A stretch of DNA of 64,000 bases from Streptomyces sp. NBC_01465 (GTDB lineage: Bacteria > Actinomycetota > Actinomycetes > Streptomycetales > Streptomycetaceae). Made by a program: the position numbers and the translations under genes. Positions 35,070 to 43,726 of this stretch are shown piece by piece (positions within the stretch are counted from its first letter, which is position 1; every line of letters starts with the position of its first letter). The notes under the pieces were generated by a model, which was given only the letters and a program-made list of their open reading frames with translations, was not told the DNA's origin and made no database searches. Where the stretch lies: NCBI RefSeq assembly GCF_036227325.1, contig NZ_CP109467.1, forward strand, positions 2,604,001-2,668,000, in the 5' to 3' direction.

Positions 35070-35993
35070 CTACCGTCGCAGCCCCGAAAGCATCACGTCC
35101 ATCGAAACTTTTCGCTGATTCTTTTCAGTAGAACTGAACGATGCGCGTGGCGCCAGCTGCCCCGAGAGCGTCGCCCCGAAGGCGATCGCCATCCCGGCGA
35201 GCTGCAGCGGAGTGAGCGTCTGGCCGAGCGCGGCCCACCCGATGACGGCGGCCGTCAGCGGGGAGAGCGGCCCGAGGAAGGTGACGGAGGTGGCGGTGAG
35301 CTTGCCGATCCCCCGGAACCAGAGCCAGTACGCGACCGCCGTGTTGACCAGCGCCAGATACGCGTACCCGGCGAGATTGCGCCCGTCGAGCGCGGGCGGC
35401 GCACCCTCGGCGAGGAACGCGACGGGGGCGATCAGCAGCCCGCCCGCGGTGAGCTGCCAGCCGGTGAGGGCGAGGGCTCCGACGCCCTCGGGGCGGCCCC
35501 ACCACTTGGTGAGGACGGTGCCCGCGGACATCGCGGCGGACGAGGCGAGGGCGGCCCCGACGCCGACGAGGTCGAAGGCGCCCGCCGCCTTCAGCACCAC
35601 CAGGCTCACCCCGAGCGCGGCCGCGATGCCGGTCAACAGGGTGCGGACGGTGGGGCGTTCGGAGAGGAGGAGGGCGGCGAGCGCGGCGACGAAGAGCGGC
35701 CCCACGGAACCGACGACGGCGGCCATCCCGCCGGGGAGGCGGTAGGCGGAGAGGAAGAGGAGCGGGAAGAAGGCGCCGATGTTCAGGGCTCCGAGCGCCG
35801 CCGACTTCCACCACCAGGCGCCGCGCGGAAGGACTCGCGTGACGGCGAGGAGGGCGAGCCCGGCGGGCAGGGCCCGTACGAGAGCGGTGAACAACGGGCG
35901 GTCGGGCGGCAGGAGTTGGGTCGTCACGGCATAGGTGGAGCCCCAGGAGACGGGGGCGAGGGCGGTGAGGGCGACGGTCGCTGCGCGGTTCAT
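35070..35993 (-). CDS. EamA-type DMT exporter 2
   Basis: A 307-residue protein of the same superfamily as the 34138 gene, with ten hydrophobic segments and the EamA pattern (APVSWGSTYAVTTQLLPPD at the N-terminus, NTAVAYWLWFRGIGKL in repeat 2). The C-terminal tail of about 30 residues is hydrophilic and is encoded across the copy 2 dyad, so coding and control overlap there. Shorter ends in other frames are not supported. It lies 34 bases downstream of the MFS gene and may be in its operon. Confidence 0.88.
   Translation of the reverse strand: MNRAATVALTALAPVSWGSTYAVTTQLLPPDRPLFTALVRALPAGLALLAVTRVLPRGAWWWKSAALGALNIGAFFPLLFLSAYRLPGGMAAVVGSVGPLFVAALAALLLSERPTVRTLLTGIAAALGVSLVVLKAAGAFDLVGVGAALASSAAMSAGTVLTKWWGRPEGVGALALTGWQLTAGGLLIAPVAFLAEGAPPALDGRNLAGYAYLALVNTAVAYWLWFRGIGKLTATSVTFLGPLSPLTAAVIGWAALGQTLTPLQLAGMAIAFGATLSGQLAPRASFSSTEKNQRKVSMDVMLSGLRR
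35098..35140. promoter_or_regulatory. LysR-type operator/promoter element, copy 2 (DMT exporter 1)
   Basis: TTCAGT-AGA-ACTGAA (35124-35138) repeats the allantoicase dyad, followed on the minus strand by an AGAAT spacer and CGAAA-N2-TTTCG, then GATGGAC. On the same strand it is 84-98 bases upstream of the DMT start at 35040. The two copies match at most positions over about 45 bases. Confidence 0.65.
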
Positions 35994-36027
35994 GAGCGGT
36001 CCTCCTGGGGTGTGGCGCGACGAGGGG

Positions 36028-37305
36028 TTACGCGGCTGCCGTGACCTGCGCCGGGCGGGCAGAGCCGGCCACGGCGGCCGGAACCAGCGCGTGGACCGCG
36101 GACTTCGGCAGGACCCGCTCCAGGCGGAGGAGCAGCGCGGCCGCGGCGAGCGAGGTCACGGCCAGCAGCAGCCAGGGCAGTCGGCCGTCGACGTCGAGCA
36201 GCGCGGTGAAGAGCGAGGGGGCGACGGCCGCCGACAGGGACCAGGAGAGCTGGTACGCGGCCATGTAGCGGCCCCGGAGTTCGGCGGGAGCGGCGGCCAC
36301 GGACAGGGCGCCGGCCGCAGGGCTGTGGACGAGTTCGCCCAGCGTGTAGAGCACCGTGATGGCGAGCAGGGCCGCGCCGATCAGCCACGCCGAGCCGGGT
36401 CGGAGCGTGCCGAGCACCACCAGGGCCACGAAGGAGCCGGCGAAGAGGACCGAGCCCAGCGCCGCGGAGCGGGTGCGGCGCGCGCCCCGGGACCGTACGC
36501 GGGCGGCCACCAGCACTCCGCCCGCCGCGCACAGGATCGTGTTCAGGGTGAAGGCGGCGCCGGACATCGCGGCGGGGCCGCGCAGCCAGGTGGTGATGTA
36601 GAGCGGGAAGAGGATGGCGAGGGCCGCGTAGCCCAGTGCGTTCAGGAAGTTGGCGAAGGTCAGGGCGAGGAAGGGGCGGTCGCGCAGGACCAGGCCGTAG
36701 CCCGCCTGGGGGCGTTCGGCGGGGACGCACCGGACCACCCGTACGCCGTTCATGAGCAGGGCCGCCAGTGCGAAGCTCGCCGCATTCAGCCAGGCGGCCG
36801 CCGTGAAGCCGGTGTCGCCGGCGAGGGCCACGATCAGCGAGGCGAGCAGGGCGCCCGCGCCGAGGCCGCCGTTGCGCAGGGCGCGGGAGGAGGCCTGGAG
36901 GCGGTCGCGGTCGGCGCCCCGGGCGATCTCGCCGATCAGCGACTGCTGGACGGCGGGGAAGGCGCGGTCGCCGAAGGCGGTCATCAGGGCGACGGCGGCG
37001 AAGGCGGGGAGCGAGTGGGCGAAGGGGTAGAGGAGGAAGCCCGCGCCCCGGATCCCGTACAGGACGAGCTGGACGCGGTGGGCGCCGAAGCGGTCGACCG
37101 CCGAGCCGGCGAGCGGCAGTGCACCGAGTCCGACGAGGCCGACGACGGTGAGGACCAGGCCGACCGCGGCGAAGGAGAGGCCGGTGATGTGGTGGAAGAA
37201 GACCAGGCTGAAGGGGACGTACATGCCGGAGCCGGTCGCGTCGACGGCCATGGCGACGAGCATCCGGCGTTCGCCGGGTATGCGGGTGCGGGTGGTGCGA
37301 GACAT
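36028..37305 (-). CDS. MFS transporter, probable drug exporter
   Basis: A 425-residue major-facilitator protein with about 12 membrane helices. Near the second loop it has AGSAVDRFGAHRV, the loop motif of the superfamily. A long C-terminal stretch is Ala-rich. It is probably an efflux pump because it is divergently paired with a MarR regulator over a strongly symmetrical intergenic region. The substrate is unknown. DMT exporter 2 follows 34 bases downstream. Confidence 0.88.
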   Translation of the reverse strand: MSRTTRTRIPGERRMLVAMAVDATGSGMYVPFSLVFFHHITGLSFAAVGLVLTVVGLVGLGALPLAGSAVDRFGAHRVQLVLYGIRGAGFLLYPFAHSLPAFAAVALMTAFGDRAFPAVQQSLIGEIARGADRDRLQASSRALRNGGLGAGALLASLIVALAGDTGFTAAAWLNAASFALAALLMNGVRVVRCVPAERPQAGYGLVLRDRPFLALTFANFLNALGYAALAILFPLYITTWLRGPAAMSGAAFTLNTILCAAGGVLVAARVRSRGARRTRSAALGSVLFAGSFVALVVLGTLRPGSAWLIGAALLAITVLYTLGELVHSPAAGALSVAAAPAELRGRYMAAYQLSWSLSAAVAPSLFTALLDVDGRLPWLLLAVTSLAAAALLLRLERVLPKSAVHALVPAAVAGSARPAQVTAAA

Positions 37306-37335
37306 CGGATGCTCCCCCGGTGGAAGTTGCTTGGT

Positions 37336-37380
37336 AGAAAGTAGCTTATCGCTAAGCGACTTACCGTCAAGCTACTTTCT
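37336..37380. promoter_or_regulatory. MarR-type operator between MFS and MarR genes
   Basis: Perfect 12-base arms AGAAAGTAGCTT (37336-37347) and AAGCTACTTTCT (37369-37380) enclose a 21-base AT-moderate spacer with a small inner dyad CGCTAAGCG. Related AAG-N2-CTT half-sites continue on both sides. The arrangement fits a MarR dimer-pair site repressing both divergent promoters. Confidence 0.78.
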
Positions 37381-37415
37381 TGCAAGCGACCGATGCTTCG
37401 GCAACACTGGACCCC

Positions 37416-37922
37416 ATGAGCAAGGACCCCCAGGACGCCGTGGACGCGATCACCGCGCAGTGGGCCGCCGTGCGGCCCGAACTCGAGACCGTCCCGATGG
37501 CCGTCTACGGCCGCATCTACCGGATCGCGCGCACCATGGGCGACCGGATGGAGAGGGAGTACGGACGGTTCGGCATCTCCCGCGGCGAGTTCGACGTCCT
37601 GTCCACGCTGCGCCGGTCCGGGGAGCCGTACACGCTCTCGCCGCGCCAGCTCTCCGCGACGCTGATGCTCACCACCGGCGGGATGACGGGCCGGCTCGAC
37701 AAGCTGGAGAAGGCCGGGCTGCTGCGCCGCGAACCCGATCCGCACGACCGGCGCGGACTGCGCGTGGTCCTCGGCGACAAGGGTCTGAAGGTGATCGACG
37801 AGGCGGTCGCGGCCGGCCTCGAAGTGCAGCGCGAGGTGCTCGGCGCGGGGCTGGACGAGGCGCAGGCCGAGCAGCTCTCGGGGCTGCTGAAGCTGCTGCT
37901 CGCAGCGGAGGAGAAACACTGA
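37416..37922 (+). CDS. MarR-family transcriptional regulator
   Basis: A 168-residue MarR protein. It has an N-terminal dimerisation helix, the winged helix-turn-helix LSPRQLSATLMLTTGGMTGR and the wing PHDRRGLRVVLGDKG. The ATG at 37416 gives the normal family length; a TTG at 37380 would put the start in the operator and lacks support. No strong ribosome site is present, so it may be leaderless or start weakly. It lies divergently beside the MFS gene. It is expected to repress that exporter until a phenolic or drug ligand binds. Confidence 0.9.
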   Translation: MSKDPQDAVDAITAQWAAVRPELETVPMAVYGRIYRIARTMGDRMEREYGRFGISRGEFDVLSTLRRSGEPYTLSPRQLSATLMLTTGGMTGRLDKLEKAGLLRREPDPHDRRGLRVVLGDKGLKVIDEAVAAGLEVQREVLGAGLDEAQAEQLSGLLKLLLAAEEKH

Positions 37923-37972
37923 AGGCGCGGGCGGGTCGCGTACGCCTACGTACGCGACCCGCCCGCGCCTTC
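37921..37972. terminator. Perfect long hairpin between marR and a convergent small gene
   Basis: 24-base arms (37921-37944 and 37949-37972) pair perfectly with a four-base loop. It starts inside the marR stop codon. On the minus strand a T-run corresponds to the A-run at 37976-37980. It should act on both strands. Confidence 0.9.
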
Positions 37973-37990
37973 AGGAAAAACTGGAGTGCG

Positions 37991-38218
37991 TCAGGCCTTC
38001 TTGGACTTGTCCAGCACCATCACCAGTCCGGCGATGATCGCGAAAAGAGCCAGTGGCGCGACCACGAAGAGACCGATCGTGTCGAACACACTCAGGCCGG
38101 AACCCGGGTCGTCGCCGTCGTCGCGCGTGAGCGCGAGCGCGTTGGTCGACATCAGCAGCATCATCAGCGTCGTACCGGCTGCTACGGCGCCGGCGCGCAG
38201 GGCGTTCTTCTTGTCCAC
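37991..38218 (-). CDS. Small membrane protein, function unknown
   Basis: A 75-residue protein. It has an N-terminal hydrophobic segment (AGAVAAGTTLMMLLMSTNALAL, possibly a signal peptide), an acidic loop RDDGDDPGSG, and a second helix IGLFVVAPLALFAIIAGLVMVL before a basic tail DKSKKA. It is probably a two-pass or cleaved single-pass membrane protein. The GTG start at 38218 has no strong ribosome site. It lies 20 bases downstream of the malQ stop on the same strand. Function not recognised. Confidence 0.75.
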   Translation of the reverse strand: MDKKNALRAGAVAAGTTLMMLLMSTNALALTRDDGDDPGSGLSVFDTIGLFVVAPLALFAIIAGLVMVLDKSKKA

Positions 38219-38238
38219 GGACCAAACGTAGCGAACGC

Positions 38239-40290
38239 CTAGGACGGGCGCGCGCCCGGGGGTGCCGTACGGGGTGCGAACTCGCTCAGGAGGCTGTGCA
38301 GCCGGGGTGATGCGGTCAGGTCCTCGAGGGTGACGGGGCGGCCCTGCGCATCGGCGACGGGCAGACGCCAGTTGGGGTACTGGTCCCAGGTCCCGGGGAG
38401 GTTCTGCGGGCGCCTGTCGCCCACCGCGTCCGGCAGCCAGATGCCGATCATCAGGGCCGGGGTGCTCAGCAGGAAGCGGTAGACCGCGCGGATCTCGCCC
38501 TCCTCGTCGCCCGCGCCCTCCGGGAGCAGTCGCAGCCGGGAGAGATACGCCAGCCAGTCGGCGACCTCCGCCTTGTCCTCGGCCTGTTCGTCGGCGAGCG
38601 GGCGGGTGAGGAGGCCCAGGCGGTGGCGGAGCGCGACGTGTTCGCCGGTGAGGCGGGCGGCGGTGGAGGGCAGGTCGTGGGTGGTGGCGGTGGCGACGCA
38701 GCCCCTACGCCACTGCGCCGGGGGCAGCGGCCGGCCCGTACCGGTCCAGTCGCGCTCGAACCAGAGGACCGAGGTGCCGAGGACGCCGCGTTCGGACAGC
38801 GTTTCGCGTACGCCGGGCTCGACCGTGCCCAGGTCCTCGCCGATGACGGCGGCGTCCGCGCGGTGGGCCTCCAGGGCGAGGACGGCGAGCATCGCCTCGG
38901 CGTCGTAGCGGACGTAGGTGCCGGTGGTCGGGGCCTCGCCCTGCGGGATCCACCAGAGGCGGAACAGGCCCATGACGTGGTCGATGCGCAGGGCGCCCGC
39001 ATGGCGCAGGAGTCCGCGCAGCAGCTCGCGGAACGGGGCGTAGCCGGAGGCGGCGAGGGCGTCGGGGCGCCAGGGCGGCAGGCCCCAGTCCTGGCCCCGG
39101 GCGTTGAAGGCGTCGGGCGGGGCGCCGACCGACATCCCGGCGGCGAAGGCGTCCTGCTGGGCCCAGGCGTCGGCGCCGTCCGGGTGGACGCCGACGGCCA
39201 GGTCGTGGACGAGGCCGATCGCCATCCCCGCGTCGCGGGCGGTCTGCTGGGCGGCGGCGAGCTGGGTGTCGGTGAGCCAGGCGAGCCAAGAGTGGAAGTC
39301 GATGCGGTCGGCGAGCTCACTGCGGGCGCGGGCGGTCTGCGCGGAGCGCGGGTCGCGCAGGCCGGCGGGCCAGGTGTGCCAGTTCGGCCCGTGGACCTCG
39401 GCCAGTGCGCACCAGGTGGCGTGGTCGTCGAGGGCCCGGCCGCGGTCGGCGAGGAAGTCGGCGTAGGCGGCGCGGCGGCCGGGGCCGAGGGGGATGTCGC
39501 GGATCAGCTCCAGGGCCTCGCGCTTGAGGGCCCAGACCGCGTCGCGGTCGATGAGCGCGTCCTCGTCCAGTACGGATGTGCGCAGGGCGGCGGCCCGTTG
39601 GAGCAGCGGGGCGCGGTCCGAGGTCAGGTGCGCGTACTCGGGGATCGACTCGATGCGCAGATGGACGGGATCGGGGAAGCGGCGCGAGGAGGGGCGGTAG
39701 GGCGACGGGTCGGTGGGCGTGCCGGGCACAGCGGCGTGCAGCGGATTGACCTGTACGAATCCGGTGGCGTGCACCCGCCCGGACCAGGCGGCGAGTTCGG
39801 CGAGGTCGCCCAGGTCGCCCATGCCCCAGGAGCGGGTGGAGAGCAGCGAGTACAGCTGGACCAGGAAGCCGTGCGTGCGGGCGGGCGGCTGCGGTACGCG
39901 CTCGGGGGCGACGACGAGCGTGGCCTCGGCGGTGCGCCCGTCGGCGGCGCGGGCCGCCAACCGGTGGACACCGAGCGGGAGTTCATCGGCGGCGGTGAGC
40001 GTCCGGCCCTGTTCCGTGGTGATGCGCAGCGTCGTCCCCGCGGGCAGCGCGCGCAGCGCCTCGGGCCGCCGGGGGCCCCACGCCACCACGGTGGGCGGTA
40101 ACAGGCGTAACGACACGTCCCGTTCGCCCGCGGCCAGCGCACCGCGGACCGCCGCCGGGGTCGAGGCGTCGACGCCCAGCGCTGCGAGCACGGCGACGAC
40201 CGTGGTGTCGGGGACCTGGACGGTGAGGTCGTCGGACGGGGAGTAGGAGGTGGCGACACCGTGCAGCGCGGCAAGGCGGGCCAGGGCCAT
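38239..40290 (-). CDS. malQ: 4-alpha-glucanotransferase (amylomaltase, GH77)
   Basis: A 683-residue cytoplasmic enzyme that transfers alpha-1,4-glucan chains to build or trim maltodextrins. GH77 landmarks are LRIDHVMGLFRLWWIPQG (nucleophile Asp), VIGEDLGTV (acid-base Glu), THDLPS (stabilising Asp) and the C-terminal WDQYPNWRLPV. An N-terminal beta domain of about 150 residues precedes the barrel, as in other actinobacterial MalQ. The ATG at 40290 directly follows the TGA of a small upstream gene, so the two are translationally coupled. Confidence 0.95.
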   Translation of the reverse strand: MALARLAALHGVATSYSPSDDLTVQVPDTTVVAVLAALGVDASTPAAVRGALAAGERDVSLRLLPPTVVAWGPRRPEALRALPAGTTLRITTEQGRTLTAADELPLGVHRLAARAADGRTAEATLVVAPERVPQPPARTHGFLVQLYSLLSTRSWGMGDLGDLAELAAWSGRVHATGFVQVNPLHAAVPGTPTDPSPYRPSSRRFPDPVHLRIESIPEYAHLTSDRAPLLQRAAALRTSVLDEDALIDRDAVWALKREALELIRDIPLGPGRRAAYADFLADRGRALDDHATWCALAEVHGPNWHTWPAGLRDPRSAQTARARSELADRIDFHSWLAWLTDTQLAAAQQTARDAGMAIGLVHDLAVGVHPDGADAWAQQDAFAAGMSVGAPPDAFNARGQDWGLPPWRPDALAASGYAPFRELLRGLLRHAGALRIDHVMGLFRLWWIPQGEAPTTGTYVRYDAEAMLAVLALEAHRADAAVIGEDLGTVEPGVRETLSERGVLGTSVLWFERDWTGTGRPLPPAQWRRGCVATATTHDLPSTAARLTGEHVALRHRLGLLTRPLADEQAEDKAEVADWLAYLSRLRLLPEGAGDEEGEIRAVYRFLLSTPALMIGIWLPDAVGDRRPQNLPGTWDQYPNWRLPVADAQGRPVTLEDLTASPRLHSLLSEFAPRTAPPGARPS

Positions 40291-40515
40291 TCAGAGCCCC
40301 GCGGCTGTTCCGTACGCGGTGGGCTCGCTGGTGAGCGGGGTGACGTCGGCGAGCGGCGGTTCGCTGGTCAGGGGGGCCGCGTCGGAGAACGAGGGCTCGC
40401 TGGTGAGGGGCAGCTCCATGGCGCTGGTGGTGGAGATGTCCGCGTACTCCTCGATCACCGGCTCCGGGGCCTGTTTGGAGAGGGCGGAGAGGAGGAGCTG
40501 AGCTGATGCGGCCAC
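40291..40515 (-). CDS. 74-residue protein with tandem LTSEP repeats, coupled to malQ
   Basis: A small acidic protein. After a helical start (MAASAQLLLSALSKQAPEP) it holds three near-tandem repeats of about 13 residues, each with PLTSEP: PLTSEPSFSDAA, PLTSEPPLADVT, PLTSEPTAYGTA. There is no Cys, signal peptide or membrane helix. The GTG at 40513-40515 has AGGAGG six bases upstream, and its TGA touches the malQ ATG, so expression is linked. No family is recognised. It may be a low-complexity accessory or scaffold for MalQ. Its role is unknown. Confidence 0.72.
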   Translation of the reverse strand: MAASAQLLLSALSKQAPEPVIEEYADISTTSAMELPLTSEPSFSDAAPLTSEPPLADVTPLTSEPTAYGTAAGL

Positions 40516-40732
40516 GGCGGGCCTCCTGAGGTGTCGACGTCGGGACGCATCCAGCCCTACCCACCGGGCGCAGCCGCATCCATGTACACCCTGCCAACGT
40601 GTGCCGGGTCACATTCCGTTCCCCGCGGCCCGACTTCCCGACGGGCAATTCCGGCACACCGGCCACTTGCGTTGACACCCCCTGCCCCGTGGTGGTGGGC
40701 TCGACACCCACGAAGCGCGGGAGGCGAGAGCA

Positions 40733-43654
40733 GTGCAGCTCGGTCGCAGGAGAAGGGCGACGGCCGTCGCGGTCGCCGTGATCGGCGGTCTGCTCGGCAC
40801 CGCGCCCGGTGCCTTCGCCGCCCCGAACGACCCGAACACCCCCGGCACGACCACCACCAAGGACCGCAGCGACAGCACGCTGCCGTCCGTATGGCCGCGG
40901 CCGCAGTCCCTGCGGGCCGCCGGACAGTCCGTGGCGCTGGGCCGTGAAGTGACCCTGGACGCCGCACCCGACGCCGATCCGTACGCCGTCGACGCCCTGA
41001 AGGACGTCCTCGCGCAGACAGGCGTACGGACCGTGTCGACGCAGCTCCCGGGCAGCGGCCCCGTCGTACGCCTCGGCGGCTCCGGCGCCCAGGACGCCCT
41101 GCGCGCGCTCCGCGCCCCCGACAGCACCGATCTCCCCTCCGGCGGTTACCGCATCGCCACCGGACAGGTCGAAGGACGCGACACCGTCGCGCTCGACGGC
41201 ATCGGCGAGGACGGCCTCTTCCACGCCGTGCAGACCCTCCGCCAGCTCATCCGCCGCGGCGAGGTCCCGGGCGTGGTCGTGCGCGACTGGCCGGGGACGG
41301 CTGTGCGCGGCATGACCGAGGGCTTCTACGGACAGCCCTGGACCCGTGAACAGCGCCTGGCCCAGATCGACTTCATGGGCCGTACGAAACAGAACCGCTA
41401 CCTCTACGCGGCGGGCGACGACCCCTACCGCCAGGCCGGCTGGCGCGACCCGTACCCCGCCGCCCAGCGCGCCGACTTCCGCGCCCTGGCGGAGCGCGCC
41501 GCCCGCAACCATGTGACGCTCGGCTGGGCCGTGGCCCCCGCGCAGGCCATGTGCATGTCCTCGGACGACGACGTGAAGGCGCTCAACCGCAAGATCGACG
41601 CGATGTGGGCGCTGGGCGTGCGCTCCTTCCAACTGCAGTTCCAGGACGTCAGTTACAGCGAGTGGCACTGCTCGGCGGACTCCGACACCTTCGGCTCGGG
41701 CCCCGAGGCCGCCGCGAAGGCGCAGGCGCGCGTCGCGGGCGCGGTCGCCCAGCACCTCGCCGCCCACCACCCGGGCGCGGGCCCGCTGTCGCTGATGCCG
41801 ACCGAGTACTTCCAGGACGGGGCCACCGCCTACCGGAGCGCGCTCGCCGCGCAGCTGGACCCCGCCGTGCAGGTGGCGTGGACGGGCGTCGGCGTCGTAC
41901 CGAAGACGATCACCGGGTCCGAACTGGCCGGTGCGCGCGCCGCGTTCAAGCACCCGCTGGTCACCATGGACAACTACCCGGTCAACGACTACGCGCCCGG
42001 CCGGATCTTCCTCGGTCCCTACACCGGCCGCGACTCCGCCGTCGCGGGCGGCTCTTCCGCCCTCCTCTCCAACGCCATGCAGCAGCCGTCGGCCTCCCGC
42101 ATCCCGCTCTTCACGGCCGCCGACTACGCCTGGAACCCCAAGGCGTACAACCCCCAGGAGTCCTGGAAGGCGGCCGTCGACGACCTCGCGGGCGGCAGCA
42201 CGAAGACCCGCGAAGCGCTCACGGCCCTCTCCGCGAACGACGCGTCCTCCGTCCTGGGCGGCGACGAATCCGCCTATCTCAAGCCGCTGATCGCCGCTTT
42301 CTGGGCCGCGCGCACGACGACCGACCGGACGGCGCAGGACAAGGCCGCCAAGGACCTGCGCGCCGCCTTCGCCGTGATGGCCGAGGCCCCGCACCGGCTC
42401 AAGGACACGGCGGGCGGGGCCCTGGACGACGAAGTGGGGCCCTGGATCGACCAGTTGGCGCGGTTCGGGCGCGCGGGCGAGCTCGCCGTCGACGTCCTGC
42501 AGGCGCAGGCGCGCGGAGACGGAGCCGCGGCCTGGCAGGCGCAGCTCGCGCTGGAGCCGGTGCGCAAGGCCGCCGCGGCCGGCCGGGTCACCGTCGGCAA
42601 GGGCGTGCTCGCCCCGTTCCTCGACCGGGCCGCCAAGGCGTCGGACGCCTGGACGGGCGCGGACCGCACGGCGGCCGCGGGCACCGTCGCGCAGGACGCG
42701 AGCTCCTACACGGTCGCCTTCGACCGCGTGCGCCCCGTCGACGCGGTCACTGCGGCGGTCGTCCCCCGTACCCATGAGAACGCGTCGGTCGAGGCACACG
42801 TTCCCGGTCAGGGCTGGCGCAGGATCGGCGTCCTCTCCCCCACCGGCTGGACGCAGACCGCGGCCAAGGGCGTGCGCGCTGACGCGGTCCGCCTCAGCTG
42901 GACCGGAGCGGCTCCTTCCGTACGCCGTCTCACCCCGTGGTTCGCGGACGGCCCGCAGGCCGCGTTCGCGTTCGTACGGGACGAGGCCGATGCCGAGATC
43001 GGCGGCCGGCCGCAGCGGGTGCAGGCCCGGCTGACCGCCGAACGCCCCGCCGATGTGCGCGGCGCCCTGAGCGCGAAGGCGCCCCGGGGCATCCATGTCG
43101 AGGTCCCGCGGCAGGCGACGGCCCAGCGCGGCGCCGGTACGACCGTCCCCTTCGACGTCACGGTCGACCCGTCGACCCCGGCCGGCGAGTACCGCGTCCC
43201 CGTCACCTTCCACGGCGAGGAGCGGACGCTCACCGTCCGGGCCTATCCGCGCACCGCGGGCCCCGATCTCGCCCGTACGGCGACCCCTTCCTCGTCCGGC
43301 GACGAGACCCCGGACTTCCCGGCCACGGCGGCCTCCGACGGCGACCCGAAGACCCGCTGGTCCTCACCGGCGGAGGACGGGGCGTGGTGGCAGACCGATC
43401 TGGGGAAGAAGGTGCGGCTGGGGCAGGTGGTGCTGCACTGGCAGGACGCGTACGCGAGCGGCTACCGCATCCAGACCTCGGCGGACGGCCGCACCTGGCG
43501 TACGGCGGCCACGGTCCGTGATGGCAGGGGCGGTACGGAATCGGTCCGAATGGACGCGAAGGACACCCGCTTCGTCCGTGTCCAGGGCGACCGGCGGGCC
43601 ACCCGCTTCGGCTACTCGCTCTGGTCGGTCGAGGCGTACGCGGTGGCCGGCTGA
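40733..43654 (+). CDS. Secreted GH84-like beta-N-acetylglucosaminidase with F5/8-type carbohydrate-binding domain
   Basis: A 973-residue exported protein. Signal peptide (RRRRATAVAVAVIGGLLG, ending AFAA), an N-terminal GH20b-like domain (about 45-190), a GH84-like barrel beginning VRGMTEGFYGQPWTREQRL, then helical parts and a C-terminal F5/8 C (CBM32-like) domain with SDGDPKTRW and a closing WSVEAYAV. In most GH84 enzymes two adjacent Asp are catalytic; here the site is Gln304-Asp305 (QFQDVSYSEW). It probably acts on N-acetylglucosamine glycans outside the cell, unless the change disables it. The GTG has GGGAGG upstream. Confidence 0.87.
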   Translation: MQLGRRRRATAVAVAVIGGLLGTAPGAFAAPNDPNTPGTTTTKDRSDSTLPSVWPRPQSLRAAGQSVALGREVTLDAAPDADPYAVDALKDVLAQTGVRTVSTQLPGSGPVVRLGGSGAQDALRALRAPDSTDLPSGGYRIATGQVEGRDTVALDGIGEDGLFHAVQTLRQLIRRGEVPGVVVRDWPGTAVRGMTEGFYGQPWTREQRLAQIDFMGRTKQNRYLYAAGDDPYRQAGWRDPYPAAQRADFRALAERAARNHVTLGWAVAPAQAMCMSSDDDVKALNRKIDAMWALGVRSFQLQFQDVSYSEWHCSADSDTFGSGPEAAAKAQARVAGAVAQHLAAHHPGAGPLSLMPTEYFQDGATAYRSALAAQLDPAVQVAWTGVGVVPKTITGSELAGARAAFKHPLVTMDNYPVNDYAPGRIFLGPYTGRDSAVAGGSSALLSNAMQQPSASRIPLFTAADYAWNPKAYNPQESWKAAVDDLAGGSTKTREALTALSANDASSVLGGDESAYLKPLIAAFWAARTTTDRTAQDKAAKDLRAAFAVMAEAPHRLKDTAGGALDDEVGPWIDQLARFGRAGELAVDVLQAQARGDGAAAWQAQLALEPVRKAAAAGRVTVGKGVLAPFLDRAAKASDAWTGADRTAAAGTVAQDASSYTVAFDRVRPVDAVTAAVVPRTHENASVEAHVPGQGWRRIGVLSPTGWTQTAAKGVRADAVRLSWTGAAPSVRRLTPWFADGPQAAFAFVRDEADAEIGGRPQRVQARLTAERPADVRGALSAKAPRGIHVEVPRQATAQRGAGTTVPFDVTVDPSTPAGEYRVPVTFHGEERTLTVRAYPRTAGPDLARTATPSSSGDETPDFPATAASDGDPKTRWSSPAEDGAWWQTDLGKKVRLGQVVLHWQDAYASGYRIQTSADGRTWRTAATVRDGRGGTESVRMDAKDTRFVRVQGDRRATRFGYSLWSVEAYAVAG

Positions 43655-43684
43655 CCCTCACCGGGCCAGTCGGCGCCACCACAG

Positions 43685-43726
43685 CAAAAGCCCGGATCCT
43701 CAGGCTGAGATGCCGTCGATCCGGGC
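43685..43726 (-). terminator. Terminator overlapping the 3' end of the HNH gene
   Basis: Arms GATCCGGGC (43718-43726) and GCCCGGATC (43690-43698) flank a smaller inner hairpin (CTCAG/CTGAG). On the minus strand TTTT follows at 43689-43686. The upstream arm lies within the last codons of the HNH gene. Confidence 0.65.

Noticed and set aside
40291..40515. LTSEP-repeat protein as a clear RiPP precursor
   Set aside because: No modifying enzyme is next to it; its only neighbour is malQ. It is kept as an unknown small protein.
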